NCBI GenBank assembly: GCA_008933995.1
Contig: WARS01000010.1
Span: 9,031,001-9,095,000 of the forward strand
Origin: Datnioides undecimradiatus
Lineage: Eukaryota > Chordata > Actinopteri > Lobotiformes > Datnioididae
Direction: 5' to 3'
DNA: 64,000 nucleotides
Below, in pieces: positions 25,716-36,827 of the stretch; the first letter of the stretch is position 1; each line of letters begins with the position of its first letter. The position numbers and the translations under genes are program-made. The notes beneath the pieces were generated by a model. It worked only from the letters and a program-made list of their open reading frames with translations. It was not told the origin of the DNA and made no database searches.

Positions 25716-25723
25716 TGACGTCA
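25716..25723. promoter_or_regulatory. palindromic CRE upstream of anxa13
   Basis: TGACGTCA, the full cAMP-response-element palindrome, lies about 127 bases upstream of the anxa13 ATG in a GC-rich patch (about 25600-25745). The position fits a proximal promoter. CREB/ATF binding is inferred from the site alone. Confidence 0.45.
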
Positions 25724-25869
25724 CCGCGGACCGCTACCCCGTCGCGTTAACCATTTACATCCACAATCACTGTAGTATCCCATCATGCACTTGTTGGGAC
25801 TTAAACTATGTCTGTGGTAAATAATAATCAATTTACACTGTTTGCTTTATGTTCTTACATAAAGTTCAT

Positions 25870-26010
25870 TTAGAGGAATGTAGCAACGTACATTTATTCA
25901 AGTAGTGATGTACTTTACTTGAGTATTTCCATTTCATGTTACTTCATACTTCTGATTTACTACATTTACTTCTGAATTTTGCATTTTTGCAGACTGTTTT
26001 TTCAACTGAC
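25870..26010. repeat. dispersed repeat fragment upstream of anxa13
   Basis: The segment with TTTACTTGAGTATTTCCATT, then 'gttacttcatacttct' and 'ctacattta', resembles a very common short repeat that I recall from teleost genomes. There is only one copy in the window, so the call rests on memory. Confidence 0.4.
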
Positions 26011-28508
26011 AGAACAAAAACTATACAGAGTAATTAAACTCAAAATTTCTATGCAAGCAGTAGACATGCAGAACCCATAAATTCATAGTACATACGGTAC
26101 CAACTTAAGTAAAGTCACATGGGGGCGTGGTAGGCAATTATTAAGTATTATAATGTGGGAGTAACAGTGTATACCAGAATATACACTATGTTTAAACAGT
26201 TATACATATTGTTTGTCCGTATTATATAGAAAAATGCTGTACATTATGCAATAAAGCAGAATATCAACATAACTGAAAATACCTTTGGGCAGTGTAATAT
26301 TTTAATTGTTATGAAATAAGGGATGAGGCCAAATGTAATAATAAAACATACTATAACATATAATACCACAATGTAGCATGTATGGTATAGTATGATTATA
26401 GTATAGTGCAATATACATTACATAATGCACGGTAAAATAGGGTAAAATAAATTATAAACTGTAATAAAAATTATATTTATTTGGTGTCAGGACAATGGAG
26501 AGGTAGAGTGTGTGAGTCTTGAGTGTCATTCTAATACACATTACAGTGTATAAACAGCATTACAGTTGGTGGTCAGTGCCTTTTATCTTGATCCAGGATC
26601 AAGCCAGAGCTTTTAGGAATCCTTCTGATATACTTTACTTTTTAATGTCCTTGAGCAAAATGCTGACTCTCCCCTTGTTTCAGGTGTGATTTAACACTGC
26701 TGACCGTGACCTCTGACCTTTCATTACATGGGGGAATGCTGGTGCTCTGATTTCTCCCACTTTTCAAGCGAACTGCGGTGGAAACCTTGCCATATTTGTA
26801 ATTCTCTCTGTGTTATTTGCCGCTGAAAATTCTCAATGACACGGTGCAGGAAAAGAGTCAACAAAGAATACTTTTAAAACTGATTTTACAGTTGTTACAC
26901 CCCTCTTTTATCAAATTAACCAAACTTCATTCATAAATCAGTGAATGCAGAGAGAAATAAAAAATACAAATCATGACTCGTCAAATAGTTTGTCCTCTTT
27001 AAATGTACAATGTTTGCAAGAGACAATGATGAACTCAAAGGTTCTGTAGAATTTAGTGACGCACAGTATAATTACCAGCTTTGCCAGCCCACGCTCTAAC
27101 CATTGGTATTTCACTGTCCCATATAACTGTCCCTACATCATAATTACTCACCCACTGGGGAGGAAAGCTGCTGCTGCCCTCCACATCAAGGCCCTTAGCC
27201 CATGAAAACTGAATACATGCACACAAACTGTTCCAATTAAGAGCTTGCTGTAACGTCACACTAACAAAGCCATGCAATTAGACAGGAATGAGTCATCTCT
27301 CGTCGGCATATAATTATCTGGAAATTACCTGGAAGATCAATCATGGAAACGTTTTGGACAAATCATCCAAGGTACCTAAGTTAGTTATTCAAACAATGCG
27401 GCTGTTTTTGATCTTCAGCACTATAATGAGTGACATATTTTAACTAAGATGTGAGCCATTGACAGGAACTTTCCAACAACAGCTTCGACTCTCAGTTCTG
27501 CAGCTTGTCCTGTAATCAGCTTCTCTAAATATCAGAGCTGGGCCTGGAGAATTGGACCTGAGTCAGATTCAAATCATCAAAAATAAACGTAGACACGAAG
27601 AAAGAGATTGAGGTTTAAGGAAATAATGCTTATTCACTTTCTTGCAGAGAAGTGTGAGTGATATATTCCATATCTGTATGCTAAACATGAAGCTAGATCC
27701 AGCAGCCGATTAGCTTAGCTCAAGCAGATTTAGTTACATTGGGATAAATCCAGCTACCAGTTTCTCCCTCTTTCAAGTCTTTCTGCTGAGTCAAGCTAAC
27801 ATAGTACTGGGTCCAGCTACACATTTACTGTGCAGATGTCAAAATGGGTCATAATCCAACTCTCAGCGGGAAACAAATTCCCAATGTGTCAAACTGTTAT
27901 GAGGTTTATTAAGTGTTGCATGATCACGCCCCTTGAATACTTAGTCAACGTACAAGGATTTGCACATTGACTTGTAGTTTGTGTTGTCAAGGTTATAGTG
28001 GTTTAATCTTTAGATATGGCTCTTTTTTTCTTTTGACAAACTGGAGAGTTTTAAAGAGGTGGGCATTCAGAAGACAGGAGGAGACTAATGAAAGATGTCA
28101 TTGAGTTGCATTATGGGGGTTGTGGGACACTCTGTTGTTGGAGTTTGACCCATACCAAAGACTAAAAATCTGAATATTTCAGCCTCTGCTGCTGCTTTGA
28201 TTTTGAAAACCTGTTTTTGCTGTGTGAGTCCTGCGGCTTTAAGAATGAACATTATATAAAGCGTAGTCCTCTTATCACCTCTGTAAGTTCTCACATGCGT
28301 ACTCTATTACAGGAATATTCAATAAAGGCCCCAAGTCCACTCCTGGTATGCAAACTCAAATACCAGCTGTTGCTGCAGGCACCTGTTGATGCAGCAATAC
28401 ATGCAGCTTTAAAAAAAATCTGACTTGGCTGCAGAAATAGAAATAGCATGATGGCTACAACATTACCTAAAGACAAAAGGTAATATCTGCCCGACTGCTC
28501 CGTAGCTC
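26011..28508. other. AT-rich intergenic spacer
   Basis: No exon is seen in this stretch. At 26280-26460 it is unusually A/T-rich, with repeated 'tatagta' words. The part 27650-27790 contains 'gattagcttagctc' and 'tatctgtatgctaaacatg', a degenerate relative of the AGCTTAGC repeat at 8.3 and 58.2 kb. Confidence 0.4.
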
Positions 28509-28581
28509 TCAGCTCGGGGATGTTATGGTCTTCATTTCACAGGCGGTGGAAGGGGGTCCGGCCAAAGCCTTTATCAAGGAC
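28509..28581 (-). CDS. candidate terminal exon of an unidentified gene
   Basis: A good acceptor (CTTTGTTCCCAG) precedes a short open stretch. In one frame it reads VLDKGFGRTPFHRL and stops at 28537. In the frame that would continue from the exon at 31874-31947 it reads SLIKALAGPPSTACEMKTIT... and stops at 28509. I do not recognise the protein. The exon call rests on the splice signal and local GC composition. Confidence 0.2.
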
Positions 28582-30697
28582 CTGGGAACAAAGACAGCAT
28601 TCAGCAGCGGCAGTCAAAGAAACAGGCTGTAACATCATGCTGGCCCGAGACCCAGACTCATGTTATGACCTCAAACACGACTTGTTTAGAGTCTGACCAG
28701 CTCCCACTGTTAATAATCACAGACTGAGGTTTGAGTTTCAGCTGCTGCAAGAAGAAAGCAACGTGTGGAAAGAGGGTCAGAGTGGAATGTTTCTTAGAAA
28801 ATCATTTCCTGGGGGCAGCAACGCTTTACGGGAGGCCTAAGCCTCAATGCAAGTTATTTTAGAGCAGAAGTGAAATAATTCTTATTAAGAAGTTATTTAT
28901 CTATGTTGTCACTGTGCAAGACAGATTTGTCCGGCTGCAGACTGTCCCTCAGTTGTTTCTCATGAAACCCAGTGTGATCAGGAGACCTTCTGAGTACACT
29001 AGGCTTTTGTTGCATGGAACAATGCTCGGCTGAGAATCAATGCATTGTCTACCTGTTCTTGGGGTTAAATCAATGCACCGAAAAGCCTTGTGATCCTTTT
29101 GGTTGTGTCCAGCTGGAAGTTTGGAGCACCACTCCCTGCCTACCCTCAGATTGGATGCTGCATTGTGCTATTGTGCGGCATATGGGGGGGGGGCTTCATC
29201 CTGTTGTGCTGCTGATACCGATACAACCTGTTTACTCAGTTATAAATGAGATTAAAATCGTTGCTGTACATGGATCAACGCCACCATCTAGTGGTCGCAT
29301 ACAGTAACTGCACACCGTTTTGCATCAGCTGGATAGAAACCATTAGGACCATTTGGTTTGGGTTCACAGGCTATGAGGGACTGGTGAAGTCAGAAAGCAC
29401 TGAAAGGCAGACTGACATGGTTTGGCTCTGGCTTGTGTTGACAATAGCACAAAAATGTTTCCCACTTTATCTTTTTACTTTATTAATTATTTGGTATATT
29501 TGCCCTGAAACATATTGCTTATCTAAGGAGGTCTTTTTGAGGTTTGCGCTTGCACAAGGTCCAGTTTCTTTGACATTAAAACATTGACAGAAATTACATG
29601 GTTTTTAAATTGTGATACTGATTGTGCCCTTGTATCTTTGAAAGTCCATATCTAGAGCTGAGATGGTTCGTCCATCAGAGAATAAAGGCCTTTAAAATGA
29701 GAGGATTTTCTGCTTTTTCCTGCCTCATGTCAATGGAATTTTATTATTTGGAGTAGTTGAAATTCACCACGGGCTCTATGACAGATGATGTTTTACTGGT
29801 TTCTGATATTTTATAGACAAAAAATGATCCATAGAAAATGTAAATGAATTGTTAGTTACAGCCAGCAACGATAGTCGGTGTAGACTTAAGCATTATTTCA
29901 GATCCATTCACTGGCAATATTATATTTTATGATGTGATCATTTCTCTCTCACCAGCTTTTTGATACATTGTAACGTTACCAAACTGAAATGCTCTCTGAA
30001 CACATTAAACAACACAACTGAATGCTCTCTTTGGGGAAATACATTCCAAACTTATATTCCAAACTTCAGTAGTATGAGTAAGTAGGCAACCACATAAAAT
30101 AAATCAATAAATCTGTTTTGTAACTCAGACAGTCTCCTCCACTGAGTTATCCGTTTAGCTCCCACTGTAGTGAAGCCCACTCATAAGTTGTACTATGAGA
30201 CTGACTCATGTTCCCTTTCAGGCTAATCTCGTATAGTACTTCCCCCAGGCTTCTCATAAGTGGAGGTGTGGAAGTGTGTGTGTGTGGTAGGGTTGTATTA
30301 TCATAAAGGCAGTCACTACAAGGTGTCTCAGCTTCATTACAAAACAAATTCAGTGTGTCTGTAATTTGGATTTAATCTATGTTCTCCAGCCAGAGACACC
30401 TTCCTTCTTTATTTTGACTTAACACAGACCAAATACAATGTGGAAAATAACTAAAGAAAACTGTGTGCTCACTCTTTTTACAGTTCAAGCCACACTAAGA
30501 TTGTAGGTTTCATCATATCACATTCATACAAGCTTATTACAAAATATTCTGGTGTCAAGGTTTATTAAATGGCTGTTCTAGAGCTTTCTATCATATTATA
30601 TGATCTTCTTCAGAGTAAAATGTGATTTATTAAATGGAAATTTGAACGCCTACATTTTCCTGAACACAGGGAAAACTGAGCATGGAACACAATCTGT

Positions 30698-31667
30698 CCA
30701 AAAGTATGTGGACACCCCAGCATTGAACCCAAATGTGAAGGATGAACATCTCAGTCCAAAACAATGCGTATTCATTTGCTACTTTAACAGCCTCCACTCT
30801 TTGGGTTTCAGACATTCCATAAGATTTTGGAGCCTGGCTGCAGGGATTTGCTCTCATTCAGTCACAGCAGCATTAGTGAGCTCCAACACTGATGCCGGGT
30901 GATAAAGGCTCAGCTCACAGTCTGTGATTCAATTTAACCCAAAGCTGTTGGATGAGGTTGTAGTGGCAGTTTGTGGTATAGATAGATAGATAAGTGATAG
31001 ATAGATAAGTGATAGAGAAGGGGATGACATTGCTTGGTACACACTCCTGGATCAGTGCAGTTTACACCTAACAGAAATAGTGACATGTTTATTGTAGATA
31101 AACATGTTCAAATCTTCTTTTTTTTAAATCATTATGTTTAGATGTTTTCTGCAGTATCAAAAGTCAATCAAGAACAATCAGGAGGTCTATTAGCTTATGT
31201 AAGATGACTTTTTATGGGTAACTTCATTGATTTTACACATTCAAGTCTCTTTACAGGGACAGAAAAGTTGCATAAAGCCTTGAGTTAGCGTTAGCTGGGA
31301 CAGAGTGAGGGACCTCTGTAGGCTGCTGCTTCTCATGCCTATGTTAAGCCTACAATTTGCAGCTGCATTAGCCACAGCTAGAATAACACACTTGTATGGT
31401 CAACTGCCAGCAGCCGAGTTGCATTGTGGGAAATATAGACTTAAGGTTTTGGCCATGTGGATGGCATAAAAAAGATGATATCTCTGCTCTTGCACTGTGT
31501 TATTGTTTCTGTTTGCAAATTTTCCAAATTGTAAATGAATGCATAGAGGGCCAGTCACCAAACTTACAACAACTATCTCTTATTGATCTTGCTACGTGAG
31601 AGAGGAAAACACTTTGCCCAAACTGTTGCCAGAAAAAAGCTGGACAGGGTTGTCCACAAACTTTTGG
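30698..31667. mobile_element. deleted Tc1/mariner-like element
   Basis: The termini CCAAAAGTATGTGGACA (30698-30714) and TGTCCACAAACTTTTGG (31651-31667) are inverted repeats matching at 16 of 17 positions. Inside the left end, phrases such as 'aacagcctccactctt', 'gctgcagggatttgctctcattcag' and 'gttggatgaggttg' match what I recall of the Tc1-type elements common in fish, and 'cccaaactgttgcc' near the right end does too. The middle (about 30970-31600) is unrelated, and a full element would be about 1.5 kb or more. No transposase frame remains. Confidence 0.6.
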
Positions 31668-31873
31668 CCACATCTTATGCATTTGCTTTGTTTTCCATCA
31701 CACTTATTATCTTGCCTTCTGAGGCCTCCTGCAGTAAAGTTTCATCTTAGGCAGGTTTTTTTCTTTGTGTTATCTTATCTGTCGAGTATTAGCAAAACGT
31801 CATGAATGCACCAAGGCACGCACAGTATGATTCAGACATTTCCAGCACAAATGATTGAGAGTGAATGACTAAC

Positions 31874-31947
31874 AACGTGTGAATGATCTCACGTCGGTCC
31901 CTGAGAGAGGCCGCCTCGTTCCCATCAATCAGCTGCCTGCATGCTAC
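31874..31947 (-). CDS. candidate internal exon of an unidentified gene
   Basis: The acceptor CTGCCTCCAG is followed by one open frame, VACRQLIDGNEAASLRDRRE and then IIHT, up to a possible donor GTTAGT. The other two frames contain stops. Without splicing the frame stays open to 31789. GC content and residue composition look coding. It joins in phase 0 to the candidate exon at 32104-32136. I cannot name the protein. Confidence 0.33.
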
Positions 31948-32103
31948 CTGGAGGCAGAAATTGTGAAGATAAAGCACAGTTACCTTCTGGAAATTGCTAT
32001 AATTGAGTGATTAAGACCGATGACGTCAAATGAAAGCCCGTTTTCTACTGAATGAACATTCACTTAGCCTTCATTCACACACGTCGGTATGAATGTGACT
32101 CAC

Positions 32104-32136
32104 CAGCGTCCTGGCCTTGGGCTTTGTGCTTGGCAT
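32104..32136 (-). CDS. candidate start exon of an unidentified gene
   Basis: ATG at 32136 opens MPSTKPKARTL, ending at the consensus donor GTGAGT. Joined to the exon at 31947 it gives MPSTKPKARTLVACRQLIDG and onward in frame. The same frame stays open upstream of the ATG, so the ATG may be internal. No signal peptide is visible. Confidence 0.28.
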
Positions 32137-34104
32137 CTGTGTTTGTGCTGCAGCAGTCCTCGGTGAAAGACAGAGTGGTGATGGTGAGTCAAAAAGGCCA
32201 TTTTTGCACCCAGAGTAAAATCAACATGAATTGGATTATTAGATGAGTGGACCTGCCTTTGTCCTTTCCATGCTGGATGTCCTTTTGTGATGCCTCCACT
32301 TTTGCATAAACAGCGCTGGGGCTGTAATTATTGCTCATCATCACTGTGATGAGGAGGTTCATTTACTGAGCTGGATTTCAGGTAGATCTTTAAACAACTT
32401 ATCTCGCTGTATGAAACTCACATGCAAGCTTTACTGCCTCAGACGAACACAGAGAAAGCTTGATTGACATGTTGGGTAATGACGAGTTCACTGCCTCGAC
32501 AACATCCATGCTTCTCTTGCCCTGCAGAAACATTGATACCCCTCACGACACACACTTTAAACTGGAATAAAAGCCAGGAAACAAAGAGACAACAGCAAAT
32601 ATTTGTGGAGAGAAAAACCCAGTTGTGTATTTTTCTCTTTTCACACAACAACTACCAGGTATGAGACAGAAGAGACGGTGAGTTTACATGCGGCTTGAAA
32701 TGTCCGTCATCTTAGACATCAAGGTCAGCCGGGGAAAGCTGCATTTTCTTCTATGCACTTTTTGTTGAAAAAGAAAGAAAACCAACACACACACCTTGGA
32801 AAGGATTAATGTCGACGAGTCAGGTCAAAGTGGGTTAAAGCATAATGCAGTTTTTCTCAGTTGCTTTGGTACGTTTCTCAGATCAGAAATCACAGACTCA
32901 CAAAAGTACCTGTTCACCCTCTGTATCATCCAGTCACCTGTGCACAAAAGCAGTTTCTCGTTCTTCTGCAAATGCAAACGCTTCGACACATTCATGCAGA
33001 TGATTCATTTGATTCGTGCATTATCAGTCACTGATGTCAAAGCAGAAACAAGTAAGATACAGTCTAGCAGTAAGTGACACGTTAAACAGAAGCTCAGTCA
33101 ACAAACAGACGTAGAGTGAAAGTGAAAGAGACGTCACACTACAGGTACAGATGTTGTGATATTGTTATAAACACCCGCACCTACAAACACAAAGATGTGT
33201 TGCAAGTTCGCAGCTGCAGCGAGTCCATATGTGTTGAGTTGTGTGAGTATATTGTCTGACAGGAGCAAAAAGAGGGTTTCTCTAATTGGGGGAGGTGTCA
33301 TCAAGCTCCAGCAGTTAATCGCAGCAATGGGAGAGAAATACAGCCGGGGAGGATTCATCATTTTGGGAAACGGGCTCTTTTCTCCTAGGAGTATTTGCAC
33401 ATCGCAGGAAATTCGCAACCATCTACAAGAGGAGGACAGTAACTGACATCAAGTTCAAATAATTATAACCATGCATCTTTGTTACTGGTCTGATTCGACT
33501 TGGATTGGCAGTTCAAATATAATTTGGCTCATAAATATCTAATGAAACCTTGTGGAGGAGGAGCTGGTGATCAATGACATCTCAGGTTTCAGTAACACTA
33601 ATAACAGCATCGATTGCCAATATCTAAAGAGTTCATCCCCAGAAATACTGTGTGTATCGGTCTGGGCTGAAGCCATTATCCAAAGTTAGTCATTTAATAT
33701 CTGCGAGGAGTCAAAACTGGCCTCGTCCTGTCAGCCAGGGAGATAAATTGCCTATTAGCCTTTTGGGTTTATGATAATTTTGTGCAATCAATCACACTGT
33801 AAGAATAGCTGCCAAATGGAGGCTCACTGTAATTTAGAATAATAAAAGGTTGCATTCATATGGATGATATTTCTTTTTGTAAAATGTGTTGTTATGAGTT
33901 AATCCATTATTGTGCTATTTTTATTAGGAGTGCACTTGTTTTCATTATCCATTGTCTCAGGCTAATAACCTTGTTCTCAACCCCTCAAAATGTCCTCAAA
34001 GTAGGACATAATCCATTCCCCCTTTTTTCTGAATAACCAGAATTATTTGAAAATTAAAATGCATTTAATTGAATGGTTGCATTCAAGATTCATGACTGAT
34101 TTTA

Positions 34105-34152
34105 TATATGTATGTATATATATGTGTGTGTGTATATATATATATATATATA
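34105..34152. repeat. TA/TG simple repeat
   Basis: Alternating TATATG, TGTGTG and TATATA units form a low-complexity tract. Confidence 0.85.
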
Positions 34153-36802
34153 AATTTTAATTTCAGGAGGAGTGGGAACATTCTGGCAGCTAGGATCATA
34201 CGTTCATATCAAATTAGCAGCACAATACAATGCTTTCATTCTGCTCCAGAAAAGACCCACTCAGTGTGGAGGAATGGTTGCTACAGTATCTACAGTTTGA
34301 TATTTAAGTTTATATTAACCACTGATCAGTATCAGACTATTGACTGAATTTGGATCGTGACCCTTGTGCCTAATTCTTCCATGGATATTATATTATGCAA
34401 CTCAGTGCAGCCTGTTAATATACACATAATGGAGAGTTCAATTTACATTATTTAGGATTTGCCTCATTTCCTGCTAAAACAAATGTCCGGGTGATAATCC
34501 TGCTCTGTGCCTTGTTCTGTTTTTCTTTTTTATGTGTACGTGTGTGCGTNATATATATATATATACTAAAGTATATTAACAAAGATTAATTGACTGGAAC
34601 TTAAGTTTAACTCACACATCACCAATCTTTCTTAGGGGTCAATGGTCAGCCCCTAAAATGTGGGAACTTGACTACACTATCCACAGCCTTTAACACCAGT
34701 AAATAGAATCGGACATAATAGAACTCTGATGCTTAATTGCCAGTCGTAACAATATCATCATAATAGAAAACACTGTTATGATCTTGTGCGAGGATAAATA
34801 AATAATTTGAAGCTGTAAATATTTTTCCACTAACCAACTGATCACGTAGTCTGTAAAGTATGAGAATATAGAGACAAATGCCCATAAGCGCGTCCCTGAT
34901 GCTACTACCCATTTAATTCCTGACTGACATTCTTCTCCCACACACCTGTCATCATGCCAGGTTCCTAAAAGCACCTTCCTGTTTTTGAGACTTTTCACTC
35001 TGCTAGATATTGGACGTTTGCCCGCCCGCGTGATCCTTCTTGGTTTCGTCTGCCTCCTCTGACTGCCTACCTGCCCATTCTGCCTGTTGACTAAGTGAAG
35101 CCTCCTTTTATCCTACTACTCTTGTCTGCTGAGTGAACCCGTGGGTTTCTCTACAGCTGTTACACAAGGTGACATCAAACTGTCTACCTTCCAAGAAACT
35201 TTGAGAAGCTAGAATGAGTGTGGTACTTTTTAGTATGATTGTATAATTTCGTTCATATTGTAGTTTGGCTTTTTGCTTTTTCTTCTGTAAGGCACCGCAA
35301 GGCATGAATAAACCTTTGGGGTTGGAAGGAGACAAATTCCAATTATTATAACTCAACATTAGCCCAAGAACCAACCAGTCAACTTCTTTGACCCCTCAGT
35401 CAGAACAAAATGATAGTGTAGTTTCTTATGTATTTTAGTCCTCTGCCACATCATAAAGATGTAGATCCATTACAGAATTTCAGAAGATGTTAATAAAAGG
35501 TGTGAGTGCCAGCTCAGTGATGCTTGCAATGTTTTCACAAGAAAATAAGTTTTCACTCCACCAGAGATGCATCCTTAGGTGCTGAGAGCTGATCTATCTA
35601 CAGAACACAGCAGCAGAGGGATGCCAGTTTCAAGGTTTTGATGAGTAGTTGTTCGGCTCTGCTGCAGAAAAAAGAGGACATTTTATTGAAGACGGCAAAG
35701 TATTACTCATTGGATGACCTATTCATTTTATTAGCATGCATCCGTAAGTAATTGAACTGTGAGCGTGTACCTGGATGCTGAATTGCAAGTATGTAATTGT
35801 GTTAATGTGTGCATTGTGGATTATTTGCCAGCCCTCCAGTTGTGGAGGTGGTAGTGGTGGCGGAGGAGTGCAACAGAGGCTCTCTGTGAGTCATGGATGC
35901 TCACATCACTGGGGGCTCCTCTAATGATGGAGCCACCATTGAGGCTGGGAAAGCTGTGTAGGAGTCCAGACCAGAGTGTGGCCTCAGGATGGAGGAGTGG
36001 GGACCTCGTGGGTGGCTATCTGCCTACCGGCTGAGGTCTCTGGGTGCTCTAACATATCAAGCGTCGTTGGAGGCTCTGCTCTCTCAAAATGAGAAGAAAA
36101 TTTAAACCAACTCTGGTTGTGCAAGAGCGATCCCTTAAAGGGTCAAGTCACACAAAAACCTGAACTCAGTCCCAGTCCCAGCTTTTCAAAGTTTTTACAC
36201 TCTTTCTGGCAAATTGCATAGGTATCATTATGTGGGCCTCGAACGCATTATAACAGGAAAGATGGACCTTTTTGGACTTTGACCCCTTTTTAAAGTCTTT
36301 AAGAAGGCAGGATCCTTACTGTTACAGCTGATCCACAAGATGTCAAAAAAAACACATGTTGCAAATTTACTTGATGTTCACCTGATGTTCAGTCCTTTAC
36401 TGGAGTTGGGCTTGAGTCTTGTGACTCTGACTTGACCGTTGGTTAGAAACAGGGAAATATTCAAATGAATCTACCTATAAGCAGAGATATTATGATGGTC
36501 AGGTGAAACATGTTTTTTGCTCTATGAAATATTTAAATAAATACATAATATAACAACTATATATTTTTTCACCACTTCAAGATGATAACACTGATCAAAC
36601 TTGCAACCAAGCTTGTAATTATGTTGTAGGGCTTGTGTGATTCCACAAGTGTACATGAACCTGTGTGTGTCCATACACATCTCCCATTGGGTGCTCCCCC
36701 CACGCACACAACCCTTCTTTGTGAGTCATGAGTCCACCACGACACATGAGATGTCCTCAGCATCCCACTCACTCCCACTCTTTCCCCTTCACTGCCACCA
36801 CC

Positions 36803-36827
36803 CCCTCCCTCCCTCCCTCCCTCCCTC
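36803..36827. repeat. (CCCT)n simple repeat
   Basis: Six successive CCCT units lie in a pyrimidine-rich stretch. Confidence 0.85.

Noticed and set aside
28741-28770. Acceptor-like CTTTCTTCTTGCAG followed by QLKLKPQSVIIN (minus strand)
   Set aside because: The splice signal is good, but I found no donor or in-frame link to the neighbouring candidate exons, so it was not listed as a feature.
33134-33446. Overlapping open frames on both strands, tested as an exon of the unidentified gene
   Set aside because: A pyrimidine-rich acceptor exists on the minus strand, but the frame after it stops soon and does not join the exon at 32104 in a convincing way.
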